13,186 bases of DNA, taken from positions 1-13,186 of the forward strand of contig DMOI01000064.1 of NCBI GenBank assembly GCA_003452395.1. Direction: 5' to 3'. The translations under genes were made by a program, and so were the position numbers. Of this stretch, positions 6,261 to 13,186 are shown piece after piece (the first letter of the stretch is position 1; the number at the start of each line of letters is the position of its first letter). Below the pieces are notes generated by a model. It did not search any database and was not told the origin of the DNA. It saw only the letters and a list, made by a program, of their open reading frames with translations. Source of the DNA: Clostridiales bacterium (GTDB lineage: Bacteria; Bacillota; Clostridia; Lachnospirales; UBA12420).

Positions 6261-7655
6261 TCAATAGACATCATTTGTTGTATTTGACCCATTACCATTT
6301 GAATATGGGTCATCTACCTCTAATGTAAACTGAAAATTCTCTTCCTTATCCACGGTTATCTGTCTTACAACCGGTATATAACCTTGCTTTCTAACTGCTA
6401 TTTTGTGCATTCCGTAAGAAAGGTTTGTATTTATAGGTACAATCCCTATATATTTATCATCAATGTATACTTCTGAATTTTGTATGTTCGCATCTATTTT
6501 GATTTTCGCACTATCTCCCTGCTTTGCACTTTCTCCTGGTTTTACACTTTCTCCTATCTTTTGTATAACTGCCTTGAAATTTGTTGTTTGATTTTTTATT
6601 ACTATCGTTTTTACAATTGTTTTATAACCTTTTTTGGTAATAGTTATAATATATTCTCCATATGGAACCTCTATCTGCGTTCCCGAAAAATCAATATTAT
6701 AATTTGTTATATCATTTACAATATTTACGTTGTAACCATCTTCACTAATATTAAAGTTTAACGTACCACGTTTTAGTTCTATATCACCAAAATCAACGGT
6801 AGTTTTTTCCTTTTCTTTTATTATTATATACTTTATTTGACTCTCAATATCCTCACGCTTTATAATAACCTTATGCTCGCCAGGTGAGAGAACAATATTA
6901 TTTTCTACTTCTACTTTCTTAAATATATTTGTATCTATTTCTATATCTGCACCAATATATTGTTCAAAATTTGAAAAGGTCAAGTATCCATAGTATTTTT
7001 CAACTTTTATGAACCAAACAGTATCTTTATAACCCTTTAAAGATACAATAGCATCTTTTTTCAAATCATCAAATACTATTTTTTCCCCTTTATATGATTT
7101 TATTAATTTATTATTATAATTATAGGTCTTTTCTTTTGCAGTAATTGTCTTTTTGTCTTGGTCTATTTCTATATCTTGAACATTCTTGACTTCCCAAACT
7201 TTACCGCTAAGCTTTATTTCATCTATTTTTTTACTTTCATCACCATAAGTTAACTCTGCTATATCACCTAACTCTACTTCACCAATAACCATTAACTCTC
7301 CGTACTCATCTTTTATTTCTGTATATCCCATAATCTTTAGACTAACATCCGCTTCGCTTGAGTTATCTAGATTAGTTACTTCTATTTCACCACTAGTTAC
7401 ATTTATTTTTTGAATCAATGCTAGTATGCTCGTCTTTTTGCCACTCTCAGTTTTCACGCTAATTTCTTCATTTTGATTATACTTATACTTGTCGCTACTC
7501 TCTTTATTACTAAATATAGAAAATACAATGGCAAACATAACTGCAAATACTACCAGTCCTAGCCCTGCTGTAACCATAATTAATTTCATAGTATCACTAT
7601 ATTTTCCTTTTGGTTTTACATCCTCTATACCAGTTTCTTTTATTCTAAAATCCAT
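6261..7655 (-). CDS. Membrane-anchored PEGA-repeat surface protein
   Basis: This 464-residue protein has a short basic cytoplasmic N-terminus (1-23), one membrane segment (about 24-48) and a long extracytoplasmic part. The C-terminal half carries PEGA-type beta repeats: a weak copy at about 236-295, a clear one at about 297-364 (with VPYGEYIITITKKGY) and another at about 383-447 (with LSYGMHKIAVRKQGY). A low-complexity linker (KPGESAKQGDSAK) separates the last two. The region 60-230 is beta-rich and unrecognised. PEGA domains occur in surface proteins and are thought to bind or contact the cell envelope; no enzymatic motif is present. The ATG follows AGAGGTG. The gene starts 14 bp after the Wzy-type gene and ends 21 bp before the TraX gene, which strongly implies co-transcription. 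Confidence 0.85.
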   Translation of the reverse strand: MDFRIKETGIEDVKPKGKYSDTMKLIMVTAGLGLVVFAVMFAIVFSIFSNKESSDKYKYNQNEEISVKTESGKKTSILALIQKINVTSGEIEVTNLDNSSEADVSLKIMGYTEIKDEYGELMVIGEVELGDIAELTYGDESKKIDEIKLSGKVWEVKNVQDIEIDQDKKTITAKEKTYNYNNKLIKSYKGEKIVFDDLKKDAIVSLKGYKDTVWFIKVEKYYGYLTFSNFEQYIGADIEIDTNIFKKVEVENNIVLSPGEHKVIIKREDIESQIKYIIIKEKEKTTVDFGDIELKRGTLNFNISEDGYNVNIVNDITNYNIDFSGTQIEVPYGEYIITITKKGYKTIVKTIVIKNQTTNFKAVIQKIGESVKPGESAKQGDSAKIKIDANIQNSEVYIDDKYIGIVPINTNLSYGMHKIAVRKQGYIPVVRQITVDKEENFQFTLEVDDPYSNGNGSNTTNDVY

Positions 7656-7669
7656 AAGTAAACACCTCT

Positions 7670-9406
7670 TTAATGTTTTAGAGCATCCTCTTCGTTTTCT
7701 AATAGAGTTTTAGTCATAAGAAAAACAGGTACTCTCTTTTGCTTATATGCAAGTTCTGAAATACTTGCATTAGCTTTATAAATATATTCTCTAATATTCT
7801 TCATTTTTTCTTTGTAAATTTCCTTTTCTTTATTATAACTCTCTTTCTTAATTATTTCAAGTAGTAAATTAGAGTATTTTTCTATCTCTATTATATTTAT
7901 TCTGTCTAATTCTACAATACTTTCTTGAATTTTCAAAGCCTCTTTCAGTTCTCCATCAAATATTTTTATATCTCTTTCAATTTTCAATATATCTATGTTT
8001 CTGCTATTTAAATTTTTTGCATAAACTATATATTCTTTTGCCTTCTCTATATCACCTAATTGCATGTAATGATCAGCTTTTTTAACATACGCTTCAGTAT
8101 TAAAAGCATAGCAACTTATTGCTAAATCATATTCTCCCGTATGCATTGCTACTGCCGAAACTCCAAGGAATATATTAACCATAATCAAAACTATACAACT
8201 TACAATAACTAGAATTCCTGCCTTTGTCGTTTTAAAAAACAGATTGTCTCGCCCTATATCACTCCCTAGTAATAGAAAACAATCTTTATCACTAGATGAT
8301 CTGTTTTTTAAATATATAATCATAACAATTATATTAATCAAAACGCCAAATGATAAATCAAAATCAAACAAAGAATGAGCTAATATTATAATCAATGCAA
8401 GGTCTAAATAATCAAAATTCTCATGTTTCAAGCGTTTTATTCTTTTTAATATACTATTTATTCCCATAACCAGATATGCTATTACCCCTATAATCCCTAT
8501 CTCTAATGCAACTTGCAAAATAGAATTATGCACTAACCTTACTTTATATATTCCCGTTTGGTAGGCGCCCTCTATATAATAATACCCATCATATCCAAGT
8601 CCCCATATATTTTTTAAAATTATACCTAACGCATCATAGTAATATAAAAACCTTGCTTGTAATTCTGTAGATTGCATGCTTATCTGACTTAACCTACTAC
8701 TCTCACCATGAAGAAACGAAGTTTTTACAATTATTAGATATAACACAAAAGTAAGAAAAGTAGATATCACAAGAGACTTTCTTATTGTATTATTTTCTTT
8801 TATAAATATATATATAATCACTATACTCCCTATAATTATTACACTTCTACTATATGTAAGCATAAGCGTCGCGAGTATTAATGCACTTGTTAATACTTTA
8901 ACATAAATATTTAATTTGACTTCTTGCATTATTATAAATGCCATCAGCATATATAATGCATATGTATTTGCATACCCAAAAAATCCACCCAATCTATTGT
9001 TTTCTATAACTATATCAGCAAATACATTTTGATACAATGCCAAAATGCTTAAAATAACGAGTATCACTGCTGATATAGTGATTACTCTTACGAATTCTTT
9101 ATTATTCACATCAAGTTGGAGTAATACCATATAAAATAGAAACGGCTCTAATGCTTTAATTATACCATAAACATTCATCCCTTTATCTATGGCAACAGCA
9201 TATGAAAATATATAAATAACTACAATGCTTAATAGAACAAAGAAATCTACATTTTTACTATAATATAATTTCTTATTTTTAAGTACTAGATATATTAAAT
9301 AAATCAGTAAAAACACATTTGAAATACAAAAACTGTATTCAAAATACAGTCCTTCCAGGAAAGGTGTTAATATTAAAAAAATATATAGTATGTATTCTTT
9401 TTGCAT
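7670..9406 (-). CDS. O-antigen ligase/polymerase (Wzy_C) family protein with TPR-like C-terminus
   Basis: This 578-residue protein has about a dozen membrane segments (about 1-368, one more at 396-420) and a soluble helical C-terminus. Wzy/WaaL family features are GYANTYA (144-150), YSRS (185-188), and the large extracellular loop with Arg251 and LGYDG (270-274), followed by RLVHNSILQ with His293 and by LEIGIIG (301-307). The tail (about 423-578) has TPR-like helix pairs, for example AFNTEAYVKKADHYMQLGDI. Such enzymes join or polymerise lipid-linked glycans, or transfer them to proteins, on the outer face of the membrane. The ATG at 9404-9406 is preferred: AGGGGTG lies 8 bp upstream, overlapping an in-frame GTG. 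It is first in the operon with the PEGA and TraX genes. The exact substrate cannot be deduced. Confidence 0.85.
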   Translation of the reverse strand: MQKEYILYIFLILTPFLEGLYFEYSFCISNVFLLIYLIYLVLKNKKLYYSKNVDFFVLLSIVVIYIFSYAVAIDKGMNVYGIIKALEPFLFYMVLLQLDVNNKEFVRVITISAVILVILSILALYQNVFADIVIENNRLGGFFGYANTYALYMLMAFIIMQEVKLNIYVKVLTSALILATLMLTYSRSVIIIGSIVIIYIFIKENNTIRKSLVISTFLTFVLYLIIVKTSFLHGESSRLSQISMQSTELQARFLYYYDALGIILKNIWGLGYDGYYYIEGAYQTGIYKVRLVHNSILQVALEIGIIGVIAYLVMGINSILKRIKRLKHENFDYLDLALIIILAHSLFDFDLSFGVLINIIVMIIYLKNRSSSDKDCFLLLGSDIGRDNLFFKTTKAGILVIVSCIVLIMVNIFLGVSAVAMHTGEYDLAISCYAFNTEAYVKKADHYMQLGDIEKAKEYIVYAKNLNSRNIDILKIERDIKIFDGELKEALKIQESIVELDRINIIEIEKYSNLLLEIIKKESYNKEKEIYKEKMKNIREYIYKANASISELAYKQKRVPVFLMTKTLLENEEDALKH

Positions 9407-9411
9407 ATTTG

Positions 9412-9428
9412 CCACCCCTATGGTGTGG
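9412..9428 (-). promoter_or_regulatory. Hairpin enclosing the ribosome binding site of the Wzy-type gene
   Basis: On the minus strand CCACACC (9422-9428) can pair with GGGGTGG (9412-9418) around a 3-nt loop, with one A-G mismatch. The 3' arm contains the AGGGGTG ribosome binding site of the gene starting at 9406. The structure could lower or regulate translation initiation. It is small, and no ligand motif is recognised. Confidence 0.4.
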
Positions 9429-9488
9429 AATCATCTCATGCTTTACATCTAAGACCAACAACATATCGAGTTCTTATCTAATTTAAAG

Positions 9489-9526
9489 CAAATAAATGAT
9501 AATGTAAAAATATTATCATTTATTTG
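9489..9526. promoter_or_regulatory. Perfect 15-bp inverted repeat over the operon promoter (operator candidate)
   Basis: CAAATAAATGATAAT (9489-9503) and its exact complement ATTATCATTTATTTG (9512-9526) flank an 8-bp centre. The repeat covers the -10, part of the spacer and the predicted start region of the Wzy-operon promoter, the usual place for a repressor operator. In RNA reading through from hpf it could also form a stable AT-rich hairpin, but only a weak U-rich tail follows, so a terminator role is less likely. Confidence 0.6.
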
Positions 9527-9538
9527 TCCTTTTGTCAA
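9510..9538 (-). promoter_or_regulatory. Promoter of the Wzy-PEGA-TraX operon
   Basis: On the minus strand, TTGACA (9533-9538) and TAATAT (9510-9515) are separated by 17 bp, with TGA just before the -10. The predicted start is near 9503, giving a leader of about 95 nt before the ATG at 9406. The whole -10 region lies inside a long inverted repeat. Confidence 0.75.
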
Positions 9539-9584
9539 TATGTGCTTTAAAAATACTATATTTGCGTTCTTTACCTATATCAAA

Positions 9585-10130
9585 TTAATATTCAGGGTCT
9601 ATAAGCCCATATGTTCCGCCTTTTCTCTTATATATAATATTTATTCTTTCATTATCCATATCCCTAAATACAAAGAAATCGTGACCTAATAGATCCATTT
9701 GCATTATAGCTTCTTCTCTTGCCATAGGTTTTACATCAAATGTCTTTATTTTTGCTATTTTTAATTCATTATGTACTTCTTCATCATGTTCAATATTATG
9801 CAATTCTTTAAGGAATTCTTCTTTAAATGAGTTATCATGTTTATGTTTATCTTTTAATTTACTTCTATACTTTACCACTTGTTTTTCTAAAATATCTATA
9901 GCCTTGTCTATGGCTGCATACATATCATGCTCTTCTACTTCTGTTCGGAGTATTGTACCTTTAATAGGTATTGTTATTTCTATTATTTGTTGTAACTTTT
10001 GAACACTTAACGTAACATGAACATGTGTGTCATCATTTAAAAATTTAGATAACCTATTTAGCTTATCCATAATCTTTTGTTTTAGTGCTTCTGTAACTTC
10101 TATGTTTTTCCCTGATATCATGTAATTCAT
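9585..10130 (-). CDS. hpf: Ribosome hibernation promoting factor, long form
   Basis: This 181-residue protein is long-form HPF, which dimerises 70S ribosomes into inactive 100S particles in stationary phase or stress. The N-terminal HPF/RaiA domain (about 1-98) includes VTEALKQKIMDKL and EEHDMYAAIDKAID. A charged linker leads to the C-terminal dimerisation domain (about 128-181), with FDVKPMAREEAIMQMDLLGHDFFVF in the sequence from residue 131 and ending YGLIDPE. The length is typical. The ATG at 10128-10130 is 7 bp after AAGGGGGAT. The gene has its own promoter; in many Clostridia secA follows, but here the next gene downstream is the Wzy-type operon with its own promoter. Confidence 0.96.
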   Translation of the reverse strand: MNYMISGKNIEVTEALKQKIMDKLNRLSKFLNDDTHVHVTLSVQKLQQIIEITIPIKGTILRTEVEEHDMYAAIDKAIDILEKQVVKYRSKLKDKHKHDNSFKEEFLKELHNIEHDEEVHNELKIAKIKTFDVKPMAREEAIMQMDLLGHDFFVFRDMDNERINIIYKRKGGTYGLIDPEY

Positions 10131-10181
10131 AAATATCCCCCTTCATAATGCAATATGTGATTAGTTTTTGTTTATACCCGT

Positions 10182-10210
10182 AGTATACATTAAATTAGCA
10201 GTTTTTTCAA
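10182..10210 (-). promoter_or_regulatory. Promoter of hpf
   Basis: On the minus strand, TTGAAA (10205-10210) and TATACT (10182-10187) are separated by 17 bp. The distance from the -10 to the hpf start is about 50 bp. A GGGTAT lies just downstream but lacks a matching GTTTAA-type -35, so I see no general-stress promoter. Confidence 0.7.
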
Positions 10211-10268
10211 GTAGTTTGGTAAAATTATATAATTAATTTAAAAACAGGTAAATTGAAAAAATGGTTGC

Positions 10269-10318
10269 TATTTTGACATCAGACAAGCAATGAACACCAT
10301 ACATGTCATTGCAAAATA
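10269..10318 (-). other. Competing inverted repeats downstream of the RCC1 gene
   Basis: In RNA reading leftward from the RCC1 gene, GCAATGA (10306-10312) can pair with TCATTGC (10287-10293) around a 12-nt loop. Alternatively, TATTTT and GACAT (10303-10318, with a 5-nt bulge) can pair with ATGTCAAAATA (10269-10279). The two cannot form together. A T-run (10255-10261 region) follows only after a further gap, so this is at best a weak terminator. It lies between the RCC1 stop (10363) and the hpf promoter. Confidence 0.35.
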
Positions 10319-10362
10319 TAAGACTTACCATATTTTCTAATCTTGCATTTTAAACTCGTATA

Positions 10363-13186
10363 TTAATCGTACTCCCGTATTTTCCCTTCTCTATCTATGA
10401 AGTAAACTCCACCCACTTTAAACCTATGTGTTACCGAGTCTAGTATATCGTTCTTTGTGAATATTGTCTTTACTCCTCCTGCATCCTTTGGTGCTACTAG
10501 CATTACTCGTCCTATGTTGTTTGCATCGAGACCTATGTAGTATTTAAAGTGTTTTCTTTCGTCTGCGTACGTGTCTCCTGCGTAGCCTTCACTTGGGGTT
10601 ACTGTTCCTTTTTTATATGAGCCGTAGGTTTGTGTAACTATATTTTCATCCTCGTCCTCGGCTCTTACGTGTAGGTACCATGTTCCGTCGGCTGCTTGCG
10701 GGTCTATAGCTTGTGGAGTTGGGATTGTTCCTGTTGTCCAGTTTCCGGCATCTGGGGTTGTGTCTGTGTCCCACTGGTATGCCCAGCTTTCTAGATTATC
10801 CGAGGTTATTGTTATGGTTACATTTATGTTACTCGGGTCTTTGGCCCTGCCAGTTATGCTTGGTGTTATTATTGGTCCTGTTTTGTTGAAGGTGTATTCA
10901 TATGTTGCTATTGCTCCTTTGTTTATTCCATCATAGCTTACCAGTTTTAGAGTTATTACTTGCCCATCATTTCCGTCTACCAATATCGTCCCACCTGTCA
11001 CTTCTGTGCTCGTGCCACCTATTTTGTCTGGGTCTGACCCATCTGTGGTATAGTATGTTTCCACTACATCTATTGATGTGTTTGTTACTATTACAGTTTG
11101 TGCGAGGTTATACGTTCCTGTAGCTGGATTTACTGTTGGGGCATCCGGTGGATCTCTGTCGATGTTTTCTATGCTTAGGCTTGCTGATGTATTTTCATTG
11201 TTTGATGCATCGGCACATTTTGTGTAAATTGTACAGTTGTCAGGTATTGTTAGTGGTATTGTATAGTCCAACCACGTTCCTGTGTCTGTTATTTGATATT
11301 TTTTCGTAGTTGCATCTCCTGGGTAGTTTATGGTTACTGTTACGTTGCCAGTTGTTTTAGTTGATGGATTTACCTCGAATGTTGGATTAGCTGGTGGTGT
11401 GGTATCTACCGTTATTATTTTAGTACCAACAGTATTACTATTTCCTGAGCCGTCTATACAAACTCCTGCGTTTACTGTTACTGTTTGAGTACAACTACCG
11501 CTATTAGTTACATCTAATTCGTATACACTTCCACTTCCGCTAAACGTTCCAGTTGTTCCATTTATTACAGATACATCAGTAATTTCAAATCCAGACACAC
11601 CTTCTGCGAAATTAAATGTGTAAGTTATGCTAGACGCATTTGTCGTATCTGTTGTATTTGCTGTAATCGTCACTCCTGGTGATATTGTGTCTTCAAGATT
11701 AAAATTTCCTACACCCCCAACTCCTAGTGTTTGCACTGGAATATAGCTATTTGTTGTCGTATTATCACCGATTTGACCTGAATTATTAGCCCCCCATATA
11801 TATACTGTTCCATCACTTTTTAATGCTACTGTATAGAAATCTCCTCCTGATATCTGACTGACTCCTGTTAAAAAGCCACTACCTCCTACCCCCAATACTT
11901 GTACTGGAACAGTCCTTGCAATTGTTGTATTATCCCCTATTTGACCATAGTCATTATTCCATCCCCATGAATATACTGTTCCATCACTTTTTAATGCTAT
12001 TGTATGCATACCTCCTGCGGATATTTGACTTATCCCTGTTAGGTATCCACTACCTCCTACTCCAAATGCTTGCACGGGAGTAGTACTACCCACAGTTGTA
12101 TTATTACCTAAATAGCTAGCCCCCCACCCGTATACTGTTCCATCACTTTTTAGTGCTACTGAATGATACCATCCAACAGATATTTGACTTACTCCTGTTA
12201 GGTATCCAATACCTCCCACTCCTTTTGCCTGTACCGGAGTAGTCCTATATACCACATTTGTACCGTCACCTAGTTGACCATAATCATCTCTTCCCCATGC
12301 ATATACTGTTCCATCACTTTTTAGTGCCATTATATGGTCGCTCCCTGCGGATACCTGACTTACTCCTGTTAGGTATCCACTACCTCCTACTCCTTTTACC
12401 TGTACTGGAGTAGATTTATATAATATTGTTCCACTATCTACACCTATACCTAGCTGACCTTGAGCATTATATCCCCATGTATATACTGTCCCATCACTTT
12501 TTAATGCCACCACAGTTTGACTTGATGCTGATATTTGACTTATTCCTGTTAGATAGCCACTACCTCCCACTCCTTTTACCTGTACTGGGACCATTTTTAG
12601 TATTATTGTATTATCGCCTAATTGACCATTACCATTAAACCCCCATGCATATACTGTTCCATCACTCTTTAATGCTATTGCATAGCTAGATCCTACTGAT
12701 ATTTGACTTATTCCTGTCAGATATCCACCTCCTCCCACTCCCACTACCTGTACTGGTGTCTTACTACTTAACGCTGTATCATTCCCCAAATATGCCCCCC
12801 CCCACGCATATACCGTTCCATCACTTTTTAATATCATTGTAGTGGAACTTCCTGCGGATATCATCGCCACTCCACTCGCAAACACCTTATCAAACTCAGC
12901 CTTTTCTTCATTTGTAAGTTTATCCGTATTATACTCAGCCTTTCCTAGTATATCTGCAGATTTAAGATTATATCTTGCTGTAGCTTGTTTGTTATCCCCT
13001 TCTAACACATCACCATTTATCCTCTTTATTACTTTCTTACCACCAACATCAGCTACTACAGTGTCACCATCATTGTAGCTTTCTTGTTTTTCTACTCTAA
13101 TTACGTCCCCATCCTTATATGTAGGGTACATAGAGTTTCCTGATACTATGTAGTATACTGGTTGTGCGTAGGATGTGGTTATGAAT
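10363..13186 (-). CDS. Signal-peptidase-like (S26) / seven RCC1 repeat / Ig-like surface protein, 5' partial
   Basis: The open frame runs to the right edge, so the true start is outside; 940 codons are visible. In order: FITTSYA, possibly the end of a signal or anchor; an S26-like core with GNSMYPT (Ser at 13132-13134), IKRI Lys 36 residues later, and LEGDN resembling box E (12928-13186); seven RCC1 repeats of 53-60 residues (11707-12879), enough for one closed seven-bladed propeller; an Ig-like module (about 11401-11691); a second beta module; a chitobiase C-terminal-like module with YYTTDGSDP (about 10885-11157); another Ig-like region; and an unrecognised C-terminal domain. No LPXTG or S-layer motif is seen. 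The probable role is an exported surface protein; whether the Ser-Lys core is proteolytically active, perhaps on itself, is unknown. The ATG at 13131 lies inside the S26 motif and is not the start. Confidence 0.85.
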   Translation of the reverse strand, partial: FITTSYAQPVYYIVSGNSMYPTYKDGDVIRVEKQESYNDGDTVVADVGGKKVIKRINGDVLEGDNKQATARYNLKSADILGKAEYNTDKLTNEEKAEFDKVFASGVAMISAGSSTTMILKSDGTVYAWGGAYLGNDTALSSKTPVQVVGVGGGGYLTGISQISVGSSYAIALKSDGTVYAWGFNGNGQLGDNTIILKMVPVQVKGVGGSGYLTGISQISASSQTVVALKSDGTVYTWGYNAQGQLGIGVDSGTILYKSTPVQVKGVGGSGYLTGVSQVSAGSDHIMALKSDGTVYAWGRDDYGQLGDGTNVVYRTTPVQAKGVGGIGYLTGVSQISVGWYHSVALKSDGTVYGWGASYLGNNTTVGSTTPVQAFGVGGSGYLTGISQISAGGMHTIALKSDGTVYSWGWNNDYGQIGDNTTIARTVPVQVLGVGGSGFLTGVSQISGGDFYTVALKSDGTVYIWGANNSGQIGDNTTTNSYIPVQTLGVGGVGNFNLEDTISPGVTITANTTDTTNASSITYTFNFAEGVSGFEITDVSVINGTTGTFSGSGSVYELDVTNSGSCTQTVTVNAGVCIDGSGNSNTVGTKIITVDTTPPANPTFEVNPSTKTTGNVTVTINYPGDATTKKYQITDTGTWLDYTIPLTIPDNCTIYTKCADASNNENTSASLSIENIDRDPPDAPTVNPATGTYNLAQTVIVTNTSIDVVETYYTTDGSDPDKIGGTSTEVTGGTILVDGNDGQVITLKLVSYDGINKGAIATYEYTFNKTGPIITPSITGRAKDPSNINVTITITSDNLESWAYQWDTDTTPDAGNWTTGTIPTPQAIDPQAADGTWYLHVRAEDEDENIVTQTYGSYKKGTVTPSEGYAGDTYADERKHFKYYIGLDANNIGRVMLVAPKDAGGVKTIFTKNDILDSVTHRFKVGGVYFIDREGKIREYD
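11707..12879 (-). repeat. Tandem array of seven RCC1-encoding repeats
   Basis: Seven in-frame repeats of roughly 160-180 bp each encode the core LKSDGTVYxWG. The second to seventh begin at about 12714, 12546, 12366, 12195, 12036 and 11865 (reading leftward). They share long near-identical DNA stretches, for example the ACTGTTCCATCACTTTTTA block on the plus strand, which implies recent duplication or homogenisation. The first and fifth copies are shorter and lack the GQLG/GQIG segment of the others. Confidence 0.9.
12795..12803. repeat. Run of nine C (nine G on the coding strand) inside the RCC1 gene
   Basis: Nine consecutive C on the plus strand encode part of Trp-Gly-Gly-Ala in the first RCC1 repeat. 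The equivalent positions in the fifth and seventh repeats have shorter runs. Gain or loss of one base would frameshift the protein just after the S26-like domain. Confidence 0.8.

Noticed and set aside
9489..9526. The long inverted repeat as the terminator of hpf
   Set aside because: No convincing run of T follows on the minus strand, and it overlaps a near-consensus promoter, which fits an operator better. A dual role is not excluded.
9489..9526. Canonical Fur or PerR box
   Set aside because: The half-sites match in sequence, but the 8-bp centre differs from the 7-1-7 layout of these boxes.
9585..10130. Alternative start of hpf at the fourth codon (ATG at 10119-10121)
   Set aside because: The first ATG has the well-spaced AAGGGGGAT ribosome binding site; the later one does not.
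10160..10210. General-stress (SigB-type) promoter of hpf using GGGTAT
   Set aside because: No GTTTAA-like -35 at the right distance; the SigA-type promoter next to it explains expression.
11707..12879. CRISPR-like array from the regular repeats
   Set aside because: The repeats are 160-180 bp, in frame and encode RCC1 blades; no short repeat-spacer structure exists anywhere in the window.
12842..13078. Reading frames on the plus strand inside the RCC1, RadA, CarD and PEGA genes
   Set aside because: They overlap well-supported genes, lack ribosome binding sites and resemble no protein family; they are frame shadows.
12928..13186. A LexA- or phage-type repressor (S24)
   Set aside because: No DNA-binding domain is visible and the SMYPT, KRI and GDN boxes followed by extracellular-type repeats fit a signal-peptidase-like domain better; the missing N-terminus leaves some doubt.

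Overview
The window reads as chromosomal DNA from a low-GC, spore-forming member of the Clostridia. The support is: AT-rich non-coding DNA, Shine-Dalgarno sequences of the AGGAGG/GGGTG type, SigA-like promoters, a CwlD-type spore-cortex amidase, CheV and a long-form HPF. No species can be named from sequence alone. Nearly all genes lie on the minus strand; only cheV is on the plus strand.

Left end (1-383): a tRNA-Ser(UGA) gene with its own consensus promoter and terminator. Two more consensus promoters follow, pointing out of the left edge, probably toward an rRNA operon or other stable-RNA operon outside the window.

473-3113: cheB-like methylesterase, radA and carD, read leftward from a promoter at 3086-3113. 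disA, which often lies between radA and carD in Clostridia, is absent here, and a receiver-less CheB domain lies upstream.

3132-4337: cwlD, preceded by a small helical protein of unknown function. 4338-4493 is a divergent regulatory region serving that protein and cheV (4494-5381, plus strand), which ends in a clear terminator.

5514-9406: a tightly packed three-gene operon encoding a Wzy/O-antigen-ligase-type membrane protein with a TPR-like C-terminus, a membrane-anchored PEGA-repeat protein and a TraX-family membrane protein. Its strong promoter is overlapped by a perfect 15-bp inverted repeat, and its first ribosome binding site lies in a small hairpin. I infer a regulated surface-glycan or surface-modification module.

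9585-10130: hpf, encoding the long-form ribosome hibernation factor, with its own SigA-type promoter.

10363-13186: a very large gene whose 5' end lies outside the window. It joins a compact signal-peptidase (S26)-like catalytic core to exactly seven RCC1 repeats and then several Ig-like or chitobiase-C-terminal-like beta modules. It contains a run of nine G on the coding strand, and its base composition rises from about 30% GC at the N-terminal end to about 50% at the C-terminal end. This fusion and the Wzy-PEGA-TraX operon are the most interesting parts of the window.
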